5,905 bases of DNA from Phycisphaeraceae bacterium (lineage in GTDB: Bacteria; Planctomycetota; Phycisphaerae; Phycisphaerales; Phycisphaeraceae): assembly GCA_003552605.1 (NCBI GenBank), contig PUNN01000044.1, positions 1 through 5,905 on the forward strand, read 5' to 3'. Under the pieces are notes generated by a model, which was not told the origin of the DNA, did not search any database, and saw nothing but the letters and a program-made list of their open reading frames with translations. Shown piece after piece: positions 1 to 5,904 of the stretch. Position 1 is the stretch's first letter. Each line of letters opens with the position of its first letter. The translations under genes and the position numbers were made by a program.

Positions 1-2
1 CT

Positions 3-878
3 CGCAGCCCGCTCGACCGGTTGTTGTCGGCCGACATGATCGCGGGGCTCTACATCGTCGACACGGTGGATGGCCGACGCTATTACCTGCGTGATCGCGG
101 CGGCGTGCGGGACCTGCTCTCGCCGCGCGGGTGGGAACTGCGCGCGGTGCTGAGCGAGGCGCAGGTGGTTGGATTGCAGGAGGTGCCGCGCACGGAACTG
201 GCCCCGGATGCCTTTGATGGCCCACCGGACCCGCAACCGGCCCCACAGCGGGGTTTCGCTGCCGAGGCACGCGACCACGTCGAGGATCACTACGAAGCGT
301 GGGAGACCCTCTACCTCGATCTGTTGGCCATGCTCATGGAGCATGAGGAAATCGATGTCTTACTTCGCGCAGCGATTGCCCAGCGATTGCTCGACTGGCA
401 CAGCGACTTCGGCTGGCCCCCGCTCGATCAGTTCGAGCCCGGCCGGCAGTTGGATGATTGGCAGCGCCGTCTTGAGGGAATCGACACTGAAGCGCCTTGG
501 ATGGACCCCGCCGATGATGTTGCGGACAACGAGCGGTCCTCGGCGGAACGCCGATTCGCACGGATGCCAGAGCTTGAGCCGTTGCAAGAAGCGCAGCAGG
601 AGTGGAAACACCAGATCAAGCTCGACATGGTCGAGCGCCGCCCAGTGGGAATGCTATGGGAAGGCGATGAGGGGATAGAAATGTTGACCACGCGTGAAGC
701 GCAGCGGCTCTCCGACGGCCGGCTCGAGGTTTTCACCGAGGGGGATACGGCTGAATGGTCGTTTATGCGGATCGGCCATGTTGACGGTGGCCAGATGCAG
801 GTTGACACCGCCGCGGCGGAACTGCCCGCTGCCACACTCGTGCTGTACGCGCCGCACCTGGAAGGGAGCAATGATTGA
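3..878 (+). CDS. Acidic soluble protein of unknown function, probably 5'-truncated by the window edge
   Basis: I do not recognise this family. The frame is open to the left edge, and all eight codons before the first TTG at 24 end in G or C, like the rest of the gene. No ribosome binding site precedes TTG 21, TTG 24 or ATG 36. I therefore read it as continuing upstream; if it starts inside the window, ATG 36 is the best candidate. The visible protein has no signal peptide or membrane helix. The N-terminal part (to about base 190) looks beta-rich, with a GRRYYLRDRGG stretch. A Pro-rich linker follows (about 190-260). The middle (about 270-640) is helical, acidic and Trp-rich, with many charged pairs. 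The C-terminal part (about 640-870) again looks like strands (MLWEGDEGIEML, RLEVFTEGD, ATLVLYAPHL). Its TGA (876-878) overlaps the ATG of the GYF_2 gene, so the two are probably translationally coupled. This suggests a cytoplasmic accessory of the membrane complex encoded downstream. That role is inference from position only. Confidence 0.75.
   Translation, partial: RSPLDRLLSADMIAGLYIVDTVDGRRYYLRDRGGVRDLLSPRGWELRAVLSEAQVVGLQEVPRTELAPDAFDGPPDPQPAPQRGFAAEARDHVEDHYEAWETLYLDLLAMLMEHEEIDVLLRAAIAQRLLDWHSDFGWPPLDQFEPGRQLDDWQRRLEGIDTEAPWMDPADDVADNERSSAERRFARMPELEPLQEAQQEWKHQIKLDMVERRPVGMLWEGDEGIEMLTTREAQRLSDGRLEVFTEGDTAEWSFMRIGHVDGGQMQVDTAAAELPAATLVLYAPHLEGSND
863..868 (+). promoter_or_regulatory. 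Ribosome binding site of the GYF_2 membrane protein gene
   Basis: AGGGAG lies 9 bases before ATG 878 and 6 bases before an in-frame TTG at 875. It sits inside the last codons of the preceding gene. I prefer ATG 878 because it is the stronger start codon and forms the common TGATG stop-start overlap. The choice changes the protein by one residue only. Confidence 0.6.
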
Positions 879-2377
879 TGAGCGAGGGCGATACACGCCG
901 GTACGTGCGGTTCCGCGGCCGTGTGCTCGGTCCGTTCACCGATGATGACCTCAAACGCATGGTCCGGCGGGGCCAGGTGACCCGGGCGCATGAACTGTCG
1001 GAGGACCGCACGACATGGTCCCGTGCGGGTGATGATGCGGATCTGTTTCCCCGCCGCAGTCCCCGACGCGGGCACGCCCCCGCCAGCGCAACAGCGAGCG
1101 GGGATGGCCCCTCGCTTGCGGGTTTGCAGGCCGCCGCGTCCCAGGCCGCGGCCGGAGCGGATGGGGATGGCACCGCAGGCCACCCCCTCACGACCGAACC
1201 GATCGCGGGTGGGGCCGGTGATGATGCCGCCATCCCTGCCAGCCTTGCCGATGTCGAGTGGTACGTGGCGATGGACGGCAAACCGCGGGGGCCGATGGCA
1301 ACCACGACCGTGGTGGGCCTGTCCCGGTCCGGTGAGATTGGCCCGACAGACTTGGTCTGGCGTAGCGGCCTGAACGACTGGATCCGGTTGGACCAGTCGG
1401 GTTTGCCATTGACACGTTTGCCATCGACACGGCAAAGCGCTGCCCAGCCCGGCCCATCGCCCGACTTTGGCAGGGAATACACACCGGCGATGGCCGCATC
1501 GGCGCGGAGCCTGAACACGATCTTCACCGCTTCCGGTATCGTTTGCGGGGCGGCGATCCTGGTGGCGATGCATATCCCGTTTGTCGGCGAAGGTGAGACG
1601 GTCTTCTGGTGGGACCTCCCACAAACGGGGGCAAGTACCCTGAGCGCCATTCTGCTGCTGTTGACAGGATTGACCTGCTGCATGCTGCCGGCCCTTGCAC
1701 ACGGTCATGGCCGAGCCATCCCCATGCTTGCCCTGGGCGGTCTGTGGTTTCTGATGTTGATCGGCCAGATGGCGGAAGGTCAGGTGCTGACCGCCGAAGG
1801 AATGATCCTCATGCTGATGGGGCTCACAGTCGCCACACTCTGGGCCACGACGATCAACCGTTCGCTGACGCCCGACCGGGCCGAACTGCGCATCTGGCAG
1901 GCCATCAGCGGAGGTGTGCTTGCAGCCGCTGCGCTTCTGGGCCTGTTCACGATGATTCTTCACGCCCTGGATGCGCCAGGTGAATTCGAACAGCCACCGG
2001 CGCTGGTCTTCGCCGCGGTCCTCGTCCTGCTCAGCTATGGCATCGCCCTGGCAGCCGGGATCTGTGGCCTGTGCAGCATCAACCCCCGCCACATCGAAGG
2101 GCTCGCAATGGGTGTGCGGTGGCTGGTGGCACTGTTTCCGACCGCACTGACCATCGGCTTCGTGCTTCTCGTCACCGCGGCATGGCGCGCCGAGGTGGAA
2201 CTGGCTCCCGCTCTGGCGCGCGATCTGCCGCCGTCAACGGGATTTCAGATCACCCTTTTTGCATTGCGCCTCATGATCATTCTGGTTGCTCTTTTCGCAT
2301 TAACCGGACTGGGACTTGCAGAAATGCTCGCCTGGAACAATCGGACGTATCGCTCCACTGTCAGGGCCGGAGGTTGA
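878..2377 (+). CDS. Membrane protein with two GYF_2 domains and about eight transmembrane helices
   Basis: The product is 499 residues. Residues 9-57 form a GYF_2 (DUF4339-type) domain: YVRFRGRVLGPF, then a helix ending RRGQVTRAHELS, then TTWSRA and LF. Residues 128-171 are a second one: WYVAMDGKPRGPM, SGEIGPTDLVWRSG and NDWIRL, the usual GPxxxxxLxxLxxxGxI...W...W layout. A low-complexity Ala/Gly/Pro linker (about 60-125) separates them. A second linker (about 172-210) carries a 5-residue tandem duplication. Hydrophobic stretches at about 213-234, 252-273, 280-299, 305-326, 342-364, 375-399, 410-436 and 455-482 predict eight helices, with the GYF_2 domains probably cytoplasmic. GYF_2 domains are thought to mediate protein-protein contacts and occur widely in planctomycete membrane proteins. 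The gene lies between the unknown acidic protein and the ExbB-like channel, so it may be a membrane scaffold or sensor for the stator. That role is inference; the domain calls are from sequence pattern. Confidence 0.88.
   Translation: MSEGDTRRYVRFRGRVLGPFTDDDLKRMVRRGQVTRAHELSEDRTTWSRAGDDADLFPRRSPRRGHAPASATASGDGPSLAGLQAAASQAAAGADGDGTAGHPLTTEPIAGGAGDDAAIPASLADVEWYVAMDGKPRGPMATTTVVGLSRSGEIGPTDLVWRSGLNDWIRLDQSGLPLTRLPSTRQSAAQPGPSPDFGREYTPAMAASARSLNTIFTASGIVCGAAILVAMHIPFVGEGETVFWWDLPQTGASTLSAILLLLTGLTCCMLPALAHGHGRAIPMLALGGLWFLMLIGQMAEGQVLTAEGMILMLMGLTVATLWATTINRSLTPDRAELRIWQAISGGVLAAAALLGLFTMILHALDAPGEFEQPPALVFAAVLVLLSYGIALAAGICGLCSINPRHIEGLAMGVRWLVALFPTALTIGFVLLVTAAWRAEVELAPALARDLPPSTGFQITLFALRLMIILVALFALTGLGLAEMLAWNNRTYRSTVRAGG
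1402..1431 (+). repeat. Two-copy 15-bp in-frame tandem repeat
   Basis: TTTGCCATTGACACG (1402-1416) is followed directly by TTTGCCATCGACACG (1417-1431). The copies match at 14 of 15 positions. Being a multiple of three, the repeat keeps the frame and encodes LPLTR-LPSTR in the linker between the second GYF_2 domain and the first membrane helix. It looks like a recent slippage or duplication event in an unconstrained linker. The second copy also forms a 6-bp inverted repeat with GGCAAA at 1431-1436. Confidence 0.9.
2369..2373 (+). promoter_or_regulatory. Ribosome binding site of the MotA/ExbB-family gene
   Basis: GGAGG ends 10 bases before ATG 2384 and overlaps the last codons of the preceding gene. 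It favours ATG 2384 over the in-frame ATG at 2444, which has no comparable motif upstream. Confidence 0.65.
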
Positions 2378-2383
2378 ACCGCG

Positions 2384-3295
2384 ATGACCACCACCGCTGC
2401 CCATGATGAAGGTTCCTTCGATCCTCCCCTATGCTTTGCCCGGATGGATATCGAAAAGCGGATGGGCTTTCCGGCCGGGCGTTTCACCCAACCGGGGCCG
2501 CTGCTGTCGCTGGTGCTGGCGGGACTGTTGGCGGTGGGGTTCTATGCCGCGCTGATTCCGCTGGAGGGTCGCTGGTTCTGGGAGACATTCACTCAACGCG
2601 GCTGGGTGCCTTACGCTACGGTGTTCTTCTCCGCCTGGGCATTGATGATTCTGCTGATCAAGGCGCTCAAGATCCGCCTCCAGCGCCGGGCGCGGAAACT
2701 GGACATCGTCCCGGATGACCCGGACTTCTTTCTTTCCCCGTCTACCGTCGACCGCGTGCTCGACCGCCTGCACGAGCAGGTGGATGATCCCCGCCATTTC
2801 ATGCTGGCCAACCGCCTGCAACTTGCCCTGGCCAACCTGCGCAACATGGGCCGGGTGGGCGATGTCGATGATGTGCTCCAGAGTCAGGCCGAAGCCGATG
2901 AGGGGATGGTCGAATCCAGTTACACGGTCGTGCGTGGTCTGATCTGGGCGATTCCTGTGCTCGGGTTCATCGGCACGGTGCTCGGGCTGACCCAGGCAAT
3001 TGGCTCCTTCGGCGATATCCTGGCTGAGTCGACCGAATCCGAAGCGCTGCGGCCGGCGCTGCAATCGGTGACCGGTGGCCTGGCGACCGCATTCGAAACC
3101 ACCCTCCAAGCGCTGGTCGCAGCGGTGTTCATCCACCTGCTTCTGACAATGATCAAGCGCAACGAGGAACGCATGCTGGATGAGTTCCAGGATTGGTGCC
3201 AGCGCCGTGTAGTTACCCGGCTACGGCTGCGCGACAGTGGCTCGGGCGGTGCGGGCATGATGCGAGGAGACCGCGATGAGTCGCAGGCGACGTGA
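2384..3295 (+). CDS. MotA/TolQ/ExbB-family proton channel protein
   Basis: The product is 303 residues. Helices are predicted at about 38-58, 75-95, 183-204 and 229-256. A charged cytoplasmic segment (about 96-182) lies between helices 2 and 3, and a charged C-terminal tail follows helix 4. The family signature is clear: WAIPVLGFIGTVLGLTQAI (188-206) matches the conserved G-GTVxG helix of ExbB/TolQ/MotA. TGGLATAFETTLQALVAAVF (230-249) matches the next pore-lining helix with its small residues and threonines (Thr198, Thr239/Thr240). Members form a pentamer around a dimer of the ExbD/TolR/MotB partner and couple ion flow across the inner membrane to mechanical work. The partner gene follows directly with a 20-base overlap. 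Four helices and the long loop resemble MotA more than three-helix ExbB, but no flagellar genes are present. I give no symbol because the system it powers is unknown. The family call is very secure; the ion (H+ or Na+) is not determined. Confidence 0.93.
   Translation: MTTTAAHDEGSFDPPLCFARMDIEKRMGFPAGRFTQPGPLLSLVLAGLLAVGFYAALIPLEGRWFWETFTQRGWVPYATVFFSAWALMILLIKALKIRLQRRARKLDIVPDDPDFFLSPSTVDRVLDRLHEQVDDPRHFMLANRLQLALANLRNMGRVGDVDDVLQSQAEADEGMVESSYTVVRGLIWAIPVLGFIGTVLGLTQAIGSFGDILAESTESEALRPALQSVTGGLATAFETTLQALVAAVFIHLLLTMIKRNEERMLDEFQDWCQRRVVTRLRLRDSGSGGAGMMRGDRDESQAT
3264..3269 (+). promoter_or_regulatory. Ribosome binding site of the ExbD-like gene, inside the ExbB-like gene
   Basis: GAGGAG lies 6 bases before ATG 3276, within the coding end of the channel gene. 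The 20-base overlap with its own strong site suggests coupled, balanced synthesis of the two stator subunits. Confidence 0.7.
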
Positions 3296-4082
3296 AAGTC
3301 GCGGAGCGGTGATGACGCTCTTTTCCTTTCAGGATGTGATGACTACGGTCATGGGTATCATGATCCTGGTCACGTTGATCTTGGCTCTTGATCTCGCCGC
3401 TCATGTGGGCAAGGCGGATCAACAGGAACACGCGAAGGAGGAGGCGGAGGTGCCGCAGGTGGAGATCGAAACCCTTGAGGAGCGCTCTGCCGCGCTCGAG
3501 GCCGAGTATGAGCGGGCATCGCGGCGCACTGCCCGGCTGGCCGAAGCCGGCGGGCTTGACCGCACCGCACTTGAACAGGCCATCGCGGAACTGGTGGAAT
3601 TGCAGGAAGAAGCCGTCGAGCTCGAGCAGGAAGTGGAACGCCGTCAAGACGAGATGGAACACTCACCCGAGTGGGAGCGGTTGCAACAGCGCTTCGAAAA
3701 GATCATCACCACCCGTCGGGAGGCGGATAAGCTTCATGAGCAGATCGAGCAGCGCCGCCGTAATCCGCGGCTGACGTATTTGATCCAGGATGACATCGAG
3801 CGTCGGCCCGTGCTGCTGGAGGTCAGCGGTGACCGGATCGGCATCGGCCGGCCCGATGATGAAGAGTCGGCGATCTGGTTGAGTCAGCCTCGGAAGGCCG
3901 ATCGCCACGCAGCGCTGCGGGAATTGCTCGCCCTTTATGACGCTCGGAGCGACTATGTCGTGATCATGCTGAAGCCATCTGCGGATATTGAGGCGTATTC
4001 CGAGTTGCGCCGACTCGTGGACCAGCGTGGTTTCAATATCGGCCTGGAACTACTCGATGAACAGCAGCGCGTGCTGCCCTGA
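3276..4082 (+). CDS. ExbD/TolR-like stator partner with coiled coil and alpha/beta-like C-terminal domain
   Basis: The product is 268 residues. A short Arg-rich cytoplasmic N-terminus (RRRRESRG) precedes a single membrane helix at about 20-40. Its entry FSFQDVMTTVMGIMILVTLI places Asp20 where ExbD, TolR and MotB carry their essential ion-binding Asp. Residues about 50-163 are dominated by Glu, Arg, Gln and Leu and predict a long periplasmic coiled coil. Residues about 167-268 look like an alternating strand/helix domain (RPVLLEVSGDRIGIGR; DYVVIMLKPSADIEAYSELR; RGFNIGLELL). At 268 residues it is much longer than ExbD or TolR (about 140). There is no recognisable OmpA-like peptidoglycan-binding domain as in MotB, Pal or ZorB. 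It should pair with the channel encoded just upstream, which it overlaps by 20 bases. The C-terminus resembles the end of the convergent gene at the right edge. The ExbD-like call is confident; what the C-terminal domain contacts is unknown. Confidence 0.87.
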   Translation: MSRRRRESRGAVMTLFSFQDVMTTVMGIMILVTLILALDLAAHVGKADQQEHAKEEAEVPQVEIETLEERSAALEAEYERASRRTARLAEAGGLDRTALEQAIAELVELQEEAVELEQEVERRQDEMEHSPEWERLQQRFEKIITTRREADKLHEQIEQRRRNPRLTYLIQDDIERRPVLLEVSGDRIGIGRPDDEESAIWLSQPRKADRHAALRELLALYDARSDYVVIMLKPSADIEAYSELRRLVDQRGFNIGLELLDEQQRVLP

Positions 4083-4120
4083 GCGAACGCCACTGCATCG
4101 AGCCTCGGGATACGAGTGTA

Positions 4121-4127
4121 AAGGAAG
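4121..4127 (+). promoter_or_regulatory. Ribosome binding site of the lipoprotein gene
   Basis: AAGGAAG ends 6 bases before ATG 4134, in the 51-base gap after the ExbD-like gene. It fixes the start so that the signal sequence is intact. I see no clear promoter or terminator in the gap (4083-4133), so read-through from the upstream genes is likely. Confidence 0.6.
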
Positions 4128-4133
4128 TCAGCC

Positions 4134-5474
4134 ATGCGGAATATATTCTCTGAAGCGTATGCTAACGGGCAGAGTGCCCGCTCGAGTGTGCCATTTACTT
4201 TCCTGCTTGCGGCATTGGGTATCGCAGCAGCCACCTTCACCGGCTGTCAGGCGCCAGAAGGACAACGCCAGACACCGCCATCAATCGGTCAAGGGGAAGA
4301 ACGCGACGATCGCATCCCCCGGCCAGCACAGGAGCGCACACCCGTGCCAGCCGAGGTTGAACCAGAACCCCCACTGCAATCCTCCGAGCCGCAGCAGCCG
4401 GAGGATGCCGCGGCGAAAGAAGATTCGGATATGCCTCAGGCCACGAGGTCTGCCACGGATACCGTTGAAGGTAAGGCGCCAGAGGGAAGCACTGAAAGGG
4501 GCGATGCATCGGAAGCCGTGGACGCAGAGCGCGGCAAGGATGATGCGATGCCGGGCACGGGCATCGATGACTTCGCCTCCGATGGGGAGGACGGTGAGGA
4601 AGGCGAGAAAGATGCCCCTGCCGACGAACAAGAAGCGGATGGGCAGGATGCCAACGGGGAGCATACGGATCATGATGGTGACACAGCAGAAGGGCCGAAA
4701 GACCAGGCCGCTTCAGTGGCCCAGGAGGAGGATTCGGATGTCTCCGAGGCGGCCACTGATCACGAGGATGTGCCCACCGGTAACGCAACTACGACCGGGC
4801 AGCAACGGACGGATGGTAATGCCGGGGACACGGCCAACACGTTGGACCCAGCGAACGGCGATGAGCACCTTGCCGATGCCGATGCGGAACCCGGCGCCGT
4901 GTATGATGGCATCCCGATTCGCGATGTCCCTTTAACCCCATGGCCGATCCCTGAAGAGAAAGAACCCGAAGATGATGAGCTTGAGGGTCTGGTCGTACCG
5001 AGCCTGCCCGAAAGGGAACGGGACCTTGGCGATGCCGAGCCGCTGAGCATTGCCGAGCCCGATGATGGCCGGGGCGAAGCGCTCGCCCGGCGCCTCGCGG
5101 GCAGGTGGGTGCAGCACGATGGACCTTACGACGCCGCTTTTCTTGAAGGCGGGCATGTGCGCGGGGAGCTTCATTTTACACGCACCGGCCGCCTCGAAGT
5201 CAGCCGCCACTTTGATGAGGCTGGGACGGTGCGGCTGCGCAGGGTCGTGGATTATCAGATCGATTCCAATGGCCAACTCGCTCTCGGACAGCGCGAGAAG
5301 CCCGGGTCCGACAGCCTTATCAGCCGCAGGGTGACGCTGCCTGCCGGTGGTGATGAGCGGATCGCTATCGAGCCGCCGCAGAATGAACTGCCCGTTGCGC
5401 TCGAGGTGACTGTTGAAGATGACCGGCTCATCCTCGACGGCCGCACGTATCGGCGGATGGAAGAGCCGGAGTAA
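4134..5474 (+). CDS. Predicted lipoprotein with long acidic disordered tether and compact C-terminal domain
   Basis: The product is 446 residues. Residues 1-37 look like a type II signal peptide: Arg2 and Arg16, a hydrophobic core (about 20-35), then FTGC with Cys38 as the probable lipidated residue. Phe at -3 is less usual than Leu. Residues about 40-80 are Pro/Gln/Glu-rich. Residues about 80-255 are an acidic low-complexity stretch of Asp, Glu, Gly, Ala and Thr with almost no aromatic residues (one Phe at 147, no Trp), so probably disordered. A Pro/Glu-rich segment (about 258-315) leads to a folded C-terminus (about 316-443): LAGRWVQHDG, RGELHFTRTGRLEVSRHF, VDYQIDSNGQLAL and DRLILDGRTYRRM. 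This order of strands resembles small lipocalin-like domains of exported proteins, but that is a pattern impression, not a confirmed family. The gene follows the stator pair. The tether could let the C-terminal domain reach far from its membrane anchor. Base composition in the tether is less GC-rich at third positions than in neighbouring genes. Confidence 0.82.
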   Translation: MRNIFSEAYANGQSARSSVPFTFLLAALGIAAATFTGCQAPEGQRQTPPSIGQGEERDDRIPRPAQERTPVPAEVEPEPPLQSSEPQQPEDAAAKEDSDMPQATRSATDTVEGKAPEGSTERGDASEAVDAERGKDDAMPGTGIDDFASDGEDGEEGEKDAPADEQEADGQDANGEHTDHDGDTAEGPKDQAASVAQEEDSDVSEAATDHEDVPTGNATTTGQQRTDGNAGDTANTLDPANGDEHLADADAEPGAVYDGIPIRDVPLTPWPIPEEKEPEDDELEGLVVPSLPERERDLGDAEPLSIAEPDDGRGEALARRLAGRWVQHDGPYDAAFLEGGHVRGELHFTRTGRLEVSRHFDEAGTVRLRRVVDYQIDSNGQLALGQREKPGSDSLISRRVTLPAGGDERIAIEPPQNELPVALEVTVEDDRLILDGRTYRRMEEPE

Positions 5475-5497
5475 GCTGCCTCAGGCGGCCCGGGCCG
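5475..5497. other. GC-rich inverted repeats directly after the lipoprotein gene
   Basis: GCTGCC-TCA-GGCGGC (5475-5489) can form a 6-pair stem, one pair being G-U, with a 3-base loop. It starts at the base after the TAA stop. It overlaps a perfect 12-bp palindrome, CGGCCCGGGCCG (5486-5497). No T-run follows, so it is not a textbook intrinsic terminator. It may still stop or protect transcript ends. Confidence 0.4.
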
Positions 5498-5521
5498 GCG
5501 CGAGCAATCACGGCGGTGATA

Positions 5522-5543
5522 TCCTTCCGGGGCCCGGGAAGGA
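5522..5543. terminator. Possible bidirectional hairpin between convergent genes
   Basis: TCCTTCC (5522-5528) pairs with GGAAGGA (5537-5543), giving a 7-bp stem around an 8-base GC-rich loop. It lies in the 112-base gap between the plus-strand lipoprotein gene and the minus-strand gene. That position suits a shared terminator, but there is no T-tract on either side, so the call is tentative. The rest of 5475-5586 shows no coding sequence that I can support. Confidence 0.35.
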
Positions 5544-5586
5544 AAGCTGACACAGCGTAACTCGATGGGTGTGATGGCGGCCCCAA

Positions 5587-5904
5587 TCACTGCACCGGCA
5601 GCGGGCTGGCCGTCGGCGTAAATGTGATCCGGCCACCGCGCCCTTCGTAAGGCCGAACGTTATACCGGTAACCCCTTTTCACCAGTTCCCGACGGAGCGT
5701 CTGGAATGCACCGTAGGAGTCAGGGGTGACGTAGATATCGAAGAAATGGCGTTGTGGGCCGAGCAGGTCCAGAAGGCGTTCGACATCATCGTGTTCAACA
5801 AAACCGTCCTCGAGCTCAACGCCGCGTCGGGTGCGTGGGGTGACGCGTGAACTGCCCAGCACGGATCGAACCTGGACGTGATGGTCCAGACCCGCATTGC
5901 GGAG
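5587..5904 (-). CDS. C-terminal part of a probable second ExbD-like protein (5' end outside the window)
   Basis: The minus-strand frame ends at TGA (5589-5587) and stays open to the right edge, giving 105 visible residues. A GTG at 5862 could start a 91-residue protein. However, it has no good ribosome binding site, and in-frame coding-like sequence (LRNAGLDHHVQVRS) continues upstream of it, so I read it as truncated by the window. The last third, FDIYVTPDSYGAFQTLRREL then VKRGYRYNVRPYE, resembles the end of the ExbD-like gene at 3276-4082 (VVIMLKPSADIEAYSELRRL then VDQRGFNIGLELL). Both show a hydrophobic strand, P, A-[YF]-xx-LRR, V-x-[QK]-RG-[FY] and a final strand. By this similarity it is probably the C-terminal domain of a paralogous stator partner, whose membrane helix would lie to the right of the window. 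The reading frame is well supported; the family assignment is inference from a short match. Confidence 0.65.
   Translation of the reverse strand, partial: LRNAGLDHHVQVRSVLGSSRVTPRTRRGVELEDGFVEHDDVERLLDLLGPQRHFFDIYVTPDSYGAFQTLRRELVKRGYRYNVRPYEGRGGRITFTPTASPLPVQ

Noticed and set aside
428..2092. Long minus-strand open frame (554 codons)
   Set aside because: It spans the junction of two well-supported plus-strand genes. Its translation is a Gln/His/Arg/Gly-rich mix without domains, as expected opposite GC-rich genes.
2429..3136. Minus-strand open frame of 235 codons opposite the channel gene
   Set aside because: The plus strand encodes clear pore motifs in this interval. The minus translation has no domain or start signal.
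2384..4082. Zorya defence system (ZorA/ZorB-like pair)
   Set aside because: The pair is MotA/ExbB plus a partner, as in Zorya. However, the channel protein lacks a long helical tail and the partner lacks an OmpA-like domain. No ZorC, ZorD or ZorE type gene is in the window.
3988..4935. Plus-strand open frame of 315 codons overlapping the ExbD-like and lipoprotein genes
   Set aside because: It straddles two genes with good starts and ribosome binding sites. Its translation is Arg/Pro/Met/Thr-rich and featureless, so it is a shifted reading of the acidic tether region.
2384..5474. Tol-Pal or TonB energy-transduction operon
   Set aside because: No TonB, TolA or TolB is present. The lipoprotein has no OmpA-like peptidoglycan-binding domain as Pal would. 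The ExbD-like protein is about twice the usual length.
5255..5590. Minus-strand frame of 111 codons covering the convergent gap
   Set aside because: It overlaps the folded C-terminal domain of the lipoprotein on the other strand, is Arg/Ser/Pro-rich, and would run into the better-supported minus-strand gene's end.
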